DNA of 5,210 nucleotides from contig JAPYSD010000300.1 in NCBI GenBank assembly GCA_029936705.1, positions 1 through 5,210 on the forward strand, written 5' to 3'. Position numbers and translations under genes: made by a program. Shown one piece after another: positions 1-5,210 of this stretch. Under the pieces are notes generated by a model. That model saw only the letters and a list, made by a program, of their open reading frames with translations. It had not been told where the DNA came from and searched no databases. This DNA comes from Croceicoccus sp. (GTDB taxonomy: Bacteria; Pseudomonadota; Alphaproteobacteria; Sphingomonadales; Sphingomonadaceae). The stretch's first letter is position 1. Each line of letters starts with the position of its first letter.

Positions 1-259
1 GCACGTCGCCGATCTGGCCCGCCATCTCGCGCTGAAGCTCGACCCCGGTGACGACCGAAGTGCCCGCCAGCACGTCGAGGCGGCCGACGCCGCTGCCGGT
101 GACGACGATGTCGGGGCCGTGGAAGTCATCGTCGTCATCGATGTCGTCGGCAGCGGGCGGGTCCTCCGCCTGCTGGGCATTGGCGGCCAGCGGCATCAGC
201 CACGCGGCGGCACCAAGAAGAAGGACGAAACGGCGAGCGGGTCTAGCATGATATAACAT
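1..259 (-). CDS. TonB-dependent outer-membrane receptor, N-terminal 86 residues (gene continues beyond base 1)
   Basis: Seen: reading down from an ATG at 259-257, the frame is open to the window edge. Residues 5-10 are basic (ARPARR), residues 11-26 are hydrophobic, and ANA-QQ around residue 28 is a good signal peptidase I site. A very acidic linker follows (residues 38-45 are Asp except one Ile), then DIVVTG at 50-55 and a plug-like segment, SVVTGVELQREMAGQIGDV, at 68-86. Known: a signal peptide, a DIVVTG/EIVVTG segment at the mature N-terminus and then a plug is the usual opening of sphingomonad TonB-dependent receptors, which import siderophores, vitamins, metals or glycans across the outer membrane using TonB energy. 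Inference: the substrate cannot be told, because the barrel is missing. The start has no good Shine-Dalgarno; an in-frame TTG at 295 is the only upstream alternative I see. It lies 90 bp behind dnaE on the same strand, but unrelated function and its own dyads suggest separate control. Confidence 0.82.
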   Translation of the reverse strand, partial: MLYHARPARRFVLLLGAAAWLMPLAANAQQAEDPPAADDIDDDDDFHGPDIVVTGSGVGRLDVLAGTSVVTGVELQREMAGQIGDV

Positions 260-264
260 ATCAT
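248..264. repeat. Perfect 17-bp AT-rich palindrome over the receptor start codon
   Basis: ATGATAT (248-254) and ATATCAT (258-264) are exact inverted copies separated by AAC. The receptor's ATG (259-257 on the minus strand) lies partly in one arm and partly in the spacer. In mRNA this would be a 7-bp A-U-rich stem with a three-base loop; as DNA it has the size and symmetry of a dimeric repressor site. The block is strikingly AT-rich for this GC-rich window. No regulator is assigned: it does not match the Fur, Irr or RirA boxes as I remember them. Confidence 0.5.
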
Positions 265-266
265 CG

Positions 267-295
267 CCGATAAGCGGCAGCGCGCGCCCGATCAA
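267..295 (-). promoter_or_regulatory. Possible promoter for the TonB-dependent receptor
   Basis: On the minus strand TTGATC (295-290) is followed after exactly 17 bp by TATCGG (272-267). The -35 element is good and the -10 element is poor. The predicted start of transcription would be about base 260, immediately before the ATG, so the transcript would be leaderless or nearly so. That would fit the missing Shine-Dalgarno sequence. This is pattern matching only. Confidence 0.25.
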
Positions 296-322
296 GCGTT
301 TTGTTGCATCTGCACAAAGCTT
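294..322. repeat. Imperfect inverted repeat between dnaE and the receptor gene
   Basis: The arms pair as AAGC (294-297) with GCTT (319-322), TTTG (300-303) with CAAA (315-318), and TGC (305-307) with GCA (312-314), with GT (298-299) and T (304) bulged. The core reads TTGTTGCATCTGCACAA (301-317), with two TGCA tetramers 2 bp apart. It abuts the candidate -35 element of the receptor, so an operator is the simplest reading; a transcript stem-loop is the alternative. No U-tract follows on the minus strand, so it is not a standard terminator for dnaE. Two short palindromes adjoin it: AAAGCTTT (316-323) and TTTTCGAAAA (321-330). Confidence 0.4.
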
Positions 323-349
323 TTCGAAAAACGCCCCGCTGGCCGCGCG

Positions 350-3300
350 TCAGGCGACCAGCTTCATCTGCGGGACGGCGCGCGCCTTCAGCGCCACGTT
401 GGACACGCCCGCGATCTCGCTGATGCGGTCGGTCAGCTCGCCGTCCAGCGCGAAATTGCGGCCCAGCAGCACGCGCGCGTGCCGCCCCTCGCCCAGCAGC
501 AGCGTCGCCACTACCTCGCCGTTCGACTTGGCATCGGCGGGCAGCGCCAGCGCCAGTTCGGGCAGCGCCGCCTCGCTCGCCACGGTCAGCGTCAGCTCCA
601 TGCGCGCGCTGCCGGTCACCTCGGCCAACGGACGCGCGCCGCGCACGGTGATGCGGGGCGGCTCGTCGGGATTGGGGCGGTCCAGCTCGACGTTGAGCAG
701 GACACATTCACCCGCCGCCGCCCATTTCTGGAACGGCTCGACCAGCGTTTCCTCGAAGCAGCTGGCAGAGAAATTGCCGGTCTGGTCCGAGAAGTCGGCC
801 ATGACGAAATCGTTGCCGCGCTTGGTCTTGCGCTTGTTCACGCTCTCGACCAGCGCGGCCATGACCGCGCTGGACCGGCCCGCGCCGCCGCGCTGGCCCC
901 GCTGCGGCTCACCCGGCGTTTCCGCGACGCCGCCCTCGATCAGGCTGGCGTGGCTGCGCGCGCCATTGGCGCTGGCGACCGCGCGCCATTGCGACACCGG
1001 ATGCGCGGCAAAGTAGAAGCCGAAGTTCTCGCGCTCCTTCTCCATCTGCTCCTTGCGCGGCCAAGGATCGCACTCGGTCAGGCGCAAGTCCGCCTGCGCA
1101 TGATCCTCGCCGCCGAACAGAGCGGCCTGCCCGCTCGCCTTTTCGCGCACGGCGGCATCGGTGACGGCCAGCAGCAGCTCGGCATTGGCGGTGATGCGCG
1201 CGCGGTTGACCTCCAGCGCGTCCAGCGCGCCCGCGGCGGCCAGCGCCTCCAGCTGGCGGCGGTTCATCGATCCGGCGGGCAGCCGCTCGAACAGATCCTT
1301 CAGGCTCTCGAACCGGCCTCTTGCTTCGCGTTCCGCGACGATGGCGTCCATCGCCTTTTCGCCGACATTGCGCAGGCCCGCCAGCGCATAGCGGACCTGG
1401 TGGCCCTCCTCGGTCGGCTCGACGGTATATTCCGCCTCGCTATGGTTGATGCACGGCCCCGCCAGCGCGATCCCGGCGCGGCGCATGTCGTCGACGAAGA
1501 TCGACAGCTTCTCCGACTGGTGCATGTCGAAGCACATTGCCGCGGCATAGAATTCATGCGGGTAATGCGCTTTCAGCCACGCGGTCTGATACGCCAGCAG
1601 CGCATAGGCCGCCGCGTGCGACTTGTTGAAGCCATAGCCCGCGAACTTGTCGATCAAGTCGAACAGCTCGTTCGCCTTCTTCGCGTCGATGTCGGACACG
1701 GTCTTGCAGCCCTCGACAAAGCGGCTGCGCTGCTTGTCCATCTCGGCCTGCACCTTCTTGCCCATCGCGCGGCGCAGCAGGTCGGCGTCGCCCAGCGAAT
1801 ATCCGGCCAGGATCTGCGCGGCCTGCATCACCTGTTCCTGGTAGACGAAGATGCCGTAGGTCTCGGCCAGGATCCCTTCCAGCTTGGGGTGCGGATACTC
1901 GATCTCGGCCAGCCCGTTCTTGCGCTGGCCAAACAGCGGGATGTTGTCCATCGGGCCGGGCCGATAGAGCGAGACGAGGGCGATGATGTCCTCGAACTTG
2001 GTCGGCTTTACCGCGGACAGCGTGCGCCGCATGCCTTCCGATTCCAGCTGGAACACGCCGACCGTGTCGCCGCGCTTCAGCAGGTCGAACACGCCCTTGT
2101 CGTCCCACGCCAGCCCGTCGAGATCGACCGCGATCCCGCGCCGCGCCAGCAGGTCCACCGCCTTGCGCAGCACCGACAGCGTCTTCAGGCCGAGGAAGTC
2201 GAACTTTACCAGCCCGCTCGATTCGACATGCTTCATGTCGAACTGCGTCACCGGCATGTCCGAACGCGGATCGCGGTAGAGCGGGACAAGCTGCGACAGG
2301 GGCCGGTCGCCGATCACCACGCCCGCCGCGTGGGTCGAGCTGTTGCGCGGCAGGCCTTCCAGCTGCATCGCCAGGTCGACCAGCCGCTTCACGTCGCCGT
2401 CGCGCTTGTATTCGCCGTGGAAATCCGCCGCGCCATCCAGCGTGCGGCGCAGCGTCCACGGATCGGTGGGATGGTTGGGCACCATCTTGGTCAGCCGGTC
2501 GACCTGACCATAGGGCATCTGCAGGATGCGTCCGCAGTCGCGCAGCACCGCGCGGGCCTTCAGCTTGCCGAAGGTGATGATCTGCGCGACGTGATCGTGG
2601 CCGTATTTCGCCTGCACATAGCGGATCACCTCGCCCCGCCGCGTTTCGCAGAAGTCGATGTCGAAGTCGGGCATCGACACGCGCTCGGGGTTGAGGAAAC
2701 GTTCGAACAGCAGGCCAAGCCGCAGCGGGTCGAGGTCGGTGATGGTCAGCGCCCATGCCACCGCGCTGCCTGCGCCCGAACCGCGGCCCGGCCCGACCGG
2801 GATGCCATTGTCCTTGGCCCATTTGATGAAGTCGGCAACGATCAGGAAATAGCCGGGAAAGCCCATCTGGGTAATGATCCCGATCTCGAACTCCAGCCGC
2901 TCCTCGTACTCGCGGCGCTGCTCGTCCGTCAGGTCGTCATAGACCTCCAGCCGTTTGGCGAGGCCGCGTCTTGCATCCTCGGCCAGCGCCTTGGCCTCGC
3001 CCTCGAAATCGCCGGCAAGGCTGGGCAGGATCGGCTTGCGATAGGGCGGCGCGACCGCGCAGCGCTGCGCGATGACCAGCGAGTTCGCCAGCCCCTCGGG
3101 CAGGTCGGCGAACAGCTCCGCCATGTGCTCCGACGGCTTGACCCAAGCGTCGCGGGGTGCGCGGGGGCGGTCCTCGGTATCGATATGGGTGCTGTTCGCG
3201 ATGCATAGCATGGCGTCGTGCGCGGCGTGGAAGCCCGCCTCGTCGAACAGGGCGGGATTGGTCGCCACCAGCGGCAGGTCGCGCGCATAGGCCAGCTCGA

Positions 3301-3886
3301 TCAGCGCTTCCTCGCTCTCGCGCTCGTTCGGCGCGCCGCTGCGCGCGATCTCGACATAGAGCCGCCCCGGAAAGTGGGGCACCAGCACGTCGGCATAGCG
3401 GTTCGCGGCGCTGTTCTGCCCATGCGCGAACAGGCGGGCCAGCGCCCCCTCGCCCGCGCCGGTCAGGCAGATCAGCCCGTCGGTGCGGCCATCGAGGTCG
3501 GCCAGCGTGACATGCGGTTCCAGATGCAGCGGGCGTTCGAGGTGCGCCCTGGACACGAGGTGGCACAGGTTGTCGTAGCCCCGTTCGTCCTGCGCGTAGA
3601 GCGCCAGCCAGTCGACCGCCGGATCGCCGTTCTGATTCGCGGAATCGGGCCGCGCCACGCCCAGCAGCGTGCCGACGATCGGCTGCACGCCGACGTCCTT
3701 GCACGCGCCCGCGAACGCGATCGAGCCGTACAGCCCGTTGCGGTCGCAGATCGCGATGGCCGGAAATCCGCGGTCCTTCGCCAGCTTCGCCAGCTTCTTG
3801 GGATCGATCGCCCCTTCCAGCATGGAGTAGCTGGAGAGGACGCGCAGCGGAATGTAGCGGGCCAGCGTGGGACGGGAAGAAGCCAT
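350..3886 (-). CDS. dnaE: DNA polymerase III subunit alpha (replicative DnaE, DnaE1 type)
   Basis: Catalytic subunit of the chromosomal replicase, extending DNA primers on the beta clamp. At 1178 residues it is full length for the family. Domains in order: PHP (about 10-290); polymerase core with the GPGRGSGAGS loop (365-374), PDFDIDF (406-412) giving catalytic D409 and D411, and the third aspartate D563 in KFDFLGL; HAAGVVI (519-525); the fingers motif SHAAAYALLAYQTAWLKAHY (756-775); a helix-hairpin-helix stretch near 835-853; the internal clamp-binding pentapeptide QAALF (920-924); an OB-fold starting near 1008; and a C-terminal tau-binding region. Clamp motif, OB-fold and C-terminal region argue for DnaE1 rather than the mutagenesis polymerase DnaE2/ImuC. 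The PHP metal ligands are lost (P13 and L17 where metal-binding PHP domains have His; R49 after D48). The ATG at 3886 puts the PHP domain at residue 10 as expected; the Shine-Dalgarno is weak (GGGG one base from ATG). An Arg/Gly-rich linker (about 991-1004) precedes the OB-fold. The reading frame is intact. Confidence 0.98.
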   Translation of the reverse strand: MASSRPTLARYIPLRVLSSYSMLEGAIDPKKLAKLAKDRGFPAIAICDRNGLYGSIAFAGACKDVGVQPIVGTLLGVARPDSANQNGDPAVDWLALYAQDERGYDNLCHLVSRAHLERPLHLEPHVTLADLDGRTDGLICLTGAGEGALARLFAHGQNSAANRYADVLVPHFPGRLYVEIARSGAPNERESEEALIELAYARDLPLVATNPALFDEAGFHAAHDAMLCIANSTHIDTEDRPRAPRDAWVKPSEHMAELFADLPEGLANSLVIAQRCAVAPPYRKPILPSLAGDFEGEAKALAEDARRGLAKRLEVYDDLTDEQRREYEERLEFEIGIITQMGFPGYFLIVADFIKWAKDNGIPVGPGRGSGAGSAVAWALTITDLDPLRLGLLFERFLNPERVSMPDFDIDFCETRRGEVIRYVQAKYGHDHVAQIITFGKLKARAVLRDCGRILQMPYGQVDRLTKMVPNHPTDPWTLRRTLDGAADFHGEYKRDGDVKRLVDLAMQLEGLPRNSSTHAAGVVIGDRPLSQLVPLYRDPRSDMPVTQFDMKHVESSGLVKFDFLGLKTLSVLRKAVDLLARRGIAVDLDGLAWDDKGVFDLLKRGDTVGVFQLESEGMRRTLSAVKPTKFEDIIALVSLYRPGPMDNIPLFGQRKNGLAEIEYPHPKLEGILAETYGIFVYQEQVMQAAQILAGYSLGDADLLRRAMGKKVQAEMDKQRSRFVEGCKTVSDIDAKKANELFDLIDKFAGYGFNKSHAAAYALLAYQTAWLKAHYPHEFYAAAMCFDMHQSEKLSIFVDDMRRAGIALAGPCINHSEAEYTVEPTEEGHQVRYALAGLRNVGEKAMDAIVAEREARGRFESLKDLFERLPAGSMNRRQLEALAAAGALDALEVNRARITANAELLLAVTDAAVREKASGQAALFGGEDHAQADLRLTECDPWPRKEQMEKERENFGFYFAAHPVSQWRAVASANGARSHASLIEGGVAETPGEPQRGQRGGAGRSSAVMAALVESVNKRKTKRGNDFVMADFSDQTGNFSASCFEETLVEPFQKWAAAGECVLLNVELDRPNPDEPPRITVRGARPLAEVTGSARMELTLTVASEAALPELALALPADAKSNGEVVATLLLGEGRHARVLLGRNFALDGELTDRISEIAGVSNVALKARAVPQMKLVA

Positions 3887-3911
3887 GCCCCGTTTATGGC
3901 AATCGCACCGC

Positions 3912-3945
3912 CCACGGCCAAGGGGCGCCGCCCGCTAGGCCGTGG
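3912..3945. other. Strong stem-loop in the gap upstream of dnaE
   Basis: CCACGGCC (3912-3919) and GGCCGTGG (3938-3945) are perfect inverted copies. Inside them, AG (3921-3922) pairs with CT (3935-3936) and GGGC (3923-3926) with GCCC (3930-3933), closing a three-base loop. That gives 14 pairs with one A-A mismatch (3920/3937) and one bulged G (3934). The element ends 25 nt before the dnaE ATG. No T-run follows on either strand, so it is not a canonical intrinsic terminator. It could end transcription of the small upstream gene weakly, protect an mRNA end, or form the 5' leader of dnaE. The remaining gap (3946-3988) holds the short direct repeat ATCGGG (3951-3956 and 3960-3965) and no clear promoter. 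Confidence 0.55.
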
Positions 3946-3988
3946 ATAGGATCGGGAAAATCGGGAAGCCTCGGCGCCGGGCCTGTCG

Positions 3989-4276
3989 TCAGCCCTCGGG
4001 CATGTCCTCGCGCCGGGACAGGGTCATGATCTCGCCCAGTTCGAACATGCGGTCGCCCGCCTTCTGGATGACGAGGTCCTGGCGCTCCTCTTCCGGCAGG
4101 GCGGCGACGAAGCGGACCATCTCGGCGAAGGTGCCGTCGCGAATCACCTGGAACCCGCGGAACATGTCGCTCTTGTTGCCTTCGGGCCGGCGATGGATCG
4201 AGGCGTGGTCGTTCCAGTCGATACCGTTGGGCACGTCGGACTCTCCGTGGAAAGTGGTGGGGCGGGTCATACTCAT
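3989..4276 (-). CDS. Small acidic protein of unknown function, 95 aa
   Basis: I do not recognise this family. The frame opens with ATG AGT ATG; the first ATG is preferred because the purine-rich stretch GAGAGAGA sits 2 nt before it, so its GAGAG part lies about 5 nt away, whereas the second ATG (residue 3) would be about 11 nt from it. Codon third positions are strongly G/C, like lolD and dnaE, and it is the best-behaved frame of this interval. The protein is soluble and acidic, with no signal peptide, membrane segment or cysteine. The first 35 residues are polar and look disordered. From about residue 39 it reads like a compact domain: strand-like RGFQVIRD (40-47), helix TFAEMVRFVAAL (49-60), a second helix PEEERQDLVIQ (61-71), then DRMFELGEIMTLSRRE (75-90). 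Position between lolD and dnaE may be incidental. Gaps of 119 and 102 bp with stem-loops on both sides suggest its own transcript. Confidence 0.72.
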   Translation of the reverse strand: MSMTRPTTFHGESDVPNGIDWNDHASIHRRPEGNKSDMFRGFQVIRDGTFAEMVRFVAALPEEERQDLVIQKAGDRMFELGEIMTLSRREDMPEG

Positions 4277-4278
4277 GG

Positions 4279-4286
4279 TCTCTCTC
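4279..4286 (-). promoter_or_regulatory. Ribosome-binding site of the 95-aa gene
   Basis: The minus strand reads GAGAGAGA then CC before the ATG at 4276. It is the only purine-rich ribosome-binding candidate there and favours the first of the two nearby ATGs. Its AGAG repeats can pair with CTCT sequences in the loop of the hairpin just upstream. Confidence 0.5.
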
Positions 4287-4290
4287 GCAG

Positions 4291-4343
4291 GGCTGACCCT
4301 TTGGCCCCAAGAGCCAGAGCGGGGACCAAAGGGCGGTTCAGCC
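4291..4343. other. Long stem-loop in the leader of the 95-aa gene
   Basis: Eighteen base pairs: GGCTGA (4291-4296) with TCAGCC (4338-4343), CCCTTTGG (4297-4304) with CCAAAGGG (4326-4333), and CCCC (4305-4308) with GGGG (4321-4324), with bulges of 4 nt (4334-4337) and 1 nt (4325) and a 12-nt loop (4309-4320). It ends 14 nt before the ATG of the small gene, directly next to its ribosome-binding site. No U-tract follows on the minus strand. On that strand the loop is GCTCTGGCTCTT, whose two CTCT units are complementary to AGAG in the Shine-Dalgarno. A regulatory leader is possible; a terminator or processing signal at the 3' end of the lolC/E-lolD transcript is the alternative. Confidence 0.55.
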
Positions 4344-4368
4344 GATTAACGCGGCAAAGCCGCTGATC
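4344..4368 (-). terminator. Possible weak terminator after lolD
   Basis: A perfect small hairpin, GCGGC (4351-4355), AAA, GCCGC (4359-4363), lies about 30 nt after the lolD stop. An outer GAT (4344-4346) can pair with ATC (4366-4368) across an uneven internal loop. On the minus strand it is followed by GTTAATCGG, which has only a poor T-tract, so intrinsic termination would be inefficient unless the larger hairpin behind it helps. Confidence 0.35.
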
Positions 4369-4395
4369 GTTCCGGTGCGCACGCACGCGGGGTGG

Positions 4396-5094
4396 TCAGG
4401 CCAGTACCCCCTCGTGCAGCCGCACGACACGGTCCATCTTGGCGGCCAGCCGCTCGTTATGCGTGGCCACCAGCGCCGAGCTGCCCTGCCCGCGCACCAG
4501 GCTCAGGAACTCGTCCAGCACGCGGTCGCTCGTCGCCTCGTCCAGGTTGCCGGTGGGCTCGTCCGCCAGCACCAGCTGCGGCTTGTTGGCCAGCGCACGG
4601 GCCACGGCCACGCGCTGCTGCTCGCCGCCCGAAAGCTGGCTGGGGCGGTGGTCCATCCGCTCGCCCAGGCCCAGCGCGGTGAGCAGTTCTTCGGCCCGCG
4701 CGCGCGCCTCGGGCCGCGCAATGCCGGCGACCAGCTGCGGCAGCACCACGTTCTCGCGCGCGTCGAAATCGGGCAGCAGGTGATGGAACTGGTAGACAAA
4801 GCCCAGGTGCTCGCGCCGCAGCGCGGTGCGCGCATCGCCGTTCGACTTTTCCGCCGACCGCCCGCAGATCGATATCTCGCCGCCGAAGCCGCCCTCCAGC
4901 AGGCCGACCGCCTGCAGCATGGTCGACTTGCCCGAGCCCGACGGGCCCAGCAGCGCGACGATCTCGCCCGGCATGATCTGCATGTCGACGCCGCGCAGCA
5001 CGTCGATGGTGACGCCGCCCTGCGTGAAGCTGCGGGTCAGGTTCGACAGGACGACGACGGGTTCTCTTACAGGATTACTCACGGGATCACTCAT
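4396..5094 (-). CDS. lolD: Lipoprotein-releasing ABC transporter ATP-binding protein LolD
   Basis: Cytoplasmic ATPase that powers release of outer-membrane lipoproteins from the inner membrane to the periplasmic carrier LolA, working with LolC/E-type permeases. The 232-residue length fits the family. Seen: Walker A GPSGSGKST (50-58), Q-loop in VYQFHHLLPDF (Q102; the QFHHLLP stretch is characteristic of LolD), signature LSGGEQQR (154-161), Walker B LVLADEP with D178 and E179, D-loop GNLD (182-185), and switch His in THN (H212). All catalytic elements are present. The frame extends upstream to an ATG at 5154, but that would add 20 residues atypical of the family inside the permease gene. The ATG at 5094 has a Shine-Dalgarno and overlaps the permease stop, as expected for a translationally coupled pair. 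MacB-type ATPases are related, but the Q-loop sequence and partner favour LolD. Confidence 0.95.
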   Translation of the reverse strand: MSDPVSNPVREPVVVLSNLTRSFTQGGVTIDVLRGVDMQIMPGEIVALLGPSGSGKSTMLQAVGLLEGGFGGEISICGRSAEKSNGDARTALRREHLGFVYQFHHLLPDFDARENVVLPQLVAGIARPEARARAEELLTALGLGERMDHRPSQLSGGEQQRVAVARALANKPQLVLADEPTGNLDEATSDRVLDEFLSLVRGQGSSALVATHNERLAAKMDRVVRLHEGVLA

Positions 5095-5210
5095 AGCGAA
5101 GCACCTGCACCGGATCGGTGCTGGCCGCCTTGAAGGCGGGGTAAAGCGTGGCAAGGAAGGACAGCACCAGCGCCATGATGACGATGGTGGTGACTTCCGC
5201 CGGATCGGTC
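5087..5210 (-). CDS. LolC/LolE-family lipoprotein-releasing permease, C-terminal 40 residues (gene begins beyond the window)
   Basis: The frame enters at 5210 and ends at TGA (5089-5087). The 40 visible residues contain a hydrophobic helix, TIVIMALVLSFLATLYPAF (8-26), then KAASTDPVQVLRYE. A last transmembrane helix followed by YPA..AA...P...LRYE is the standard end of LolC/LolE (FtsX-like fold) permeases. It forms the membrane part of the lipoprotein-release complex with LolD. The stop lies within the first codons of lolD (8-nt overlap), so the two are almost certainly one operon. LolC cannot be told from LolE on this fragment, and many alphaproteobacteria appear to have only one such permease, so no symbol is given. 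The sequence ACCGATCCGG occurs on both sides of the helix, giving TDP at residues 1-3 and 31-33. Confidence 0.9.
   Translation of the reverse strand, partial: TDPAEVTTIVIMALVLSFLATLYPAFKAASTDPVQVLRYE
5102..5106 (-). promoter_or_regulatory. Ribosome-binding site that fixes the lolD start
   Basis: AGGTG on the minus strand lies 7 nt before the ATG at 5094, inside the last codons of the permease gene. It supports this start over the upstream in-frame ATG at 5154 and fits coupled translation of the two genes. Confidence 0.6.

Noticed and set aside
331..352. An intrinsic terminator right after dnaE (GC-rich run then TTTTT on the minus strand).
   Set aside because: The GC-rich stretch before the T-run forms only 3-4 bp stems and partly overlaps the stop codon, so I could not support a terminator.
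1554..2822. A 422-codon minus-strand frame inside dnaE.
   Set aside because: It is the same strand in another frame, Arg/Gly/Ala-rich and without motifs; a shadow of dnaE.
479..3208. A 909-codon open frame on the plus strand, antisense to dnaE.
   Set aside because: Its protein is rich in Arg, Gln, Leu, Ala, His and Val without any domain pattern, typical of the complement of a GC-biased gene. dnaE on the other strand is intact and fully conserved, so this is a shadow.
3968..3988. A terminator right after the 95-aa gene around the CGGCGCCG palindrome.
   Set aside because: The palindrome leaves no room for a loop, the flanking pairs are few, and the following T-run is short and interrupted.
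3894..4349. Frames of 138 (minus) and 135 (plus) codons overlapping the small gene.
   Set aside because: Both run through the intergenic stem-loops, are rich in Arg, Pro or Ser, and lack a ribosome-binding site. The 95-aa frame has the better codon bias.
4277..4395. A tRNA or known small RNA in the lolD to small-gene gap.
   Set aside because: No cloverleaf, anticodon arm or T-loop sequence is visible; the pairing is two simple stem-loops.
4375..5133. A 252-codon plus-strand frame opposite lolD.
   Set aside because: No recognisable motif; all ABC ATPase motifs are on the minus strand.
5095..5154. A 20-residue N-terminal extension of LolD from the ATG at 5154.
   Set aside because: It lies wholly within the permease coding sequence, is Pro/Arg-rich and unlike the family, and the ATG at 5094 has a better-placed ribosome-binding site.

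Overview
The window is GC-rich and compact, and every convincing gene lies on the minus strand. The gene content suggests an alphaproteobacterium, most likely Sphingomonadales. This rests on a DnaE whose N-terminus looks like sphingomonad homologues as I remember them, a lolC/E-lolD pair just upstream of dnaE, and a TonB-dependent receptor of the 'DIVVTG' type. The genus cannot be fixed from the sequence alone.

In transcription order (high to low coordinates): the last 40 codons of a LolC/LolE-family lipoprotein-release permease (5210-5087) overlap by 8 nt the start of lolD, its ATPase (5094-4396). A 119-bp gap with two hairpins (cores 4351-4363 and 4291-4343) leads to an unrecognised 95-residue acidic protein (4276-3989). 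A further 102-bp gap with a strong stem-loop (3912-3945) precedes dnaE, the replicative DNA polymerase III alpha subunit (3886-350, 1178 aa, intact). A 90-bp gap (349-260) with an imperfect dyad then leads to the 5' end of a TonB-dependent outer-membrane receptor (259 to beyond base 1), whose start codon lies inside a perfect AT-rich 17-bp palindrome.

The permease and LolD would form the inner-membrane complex that extracts outer-membrane lipoproteins and passes them to LolA. DnaE copies the chromosome; its PHP domain has lost the metal ligands, so proofreading should depend on a separate exonuclease. The receptor would import a TonB-dependent substrate that cannot be named from the fragment. 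The 95-aa protein has no assigned role.

I found no mobile element, CRISPR array, tRNA or rRNA, and no clear undescribed multi-gene system. The items most worth a second look are non-coding: the hairpin whose loop can pair with the ribosome-binding site of the small gene, the hairpin in front of dnaE, and the two dyads at the receptor start.
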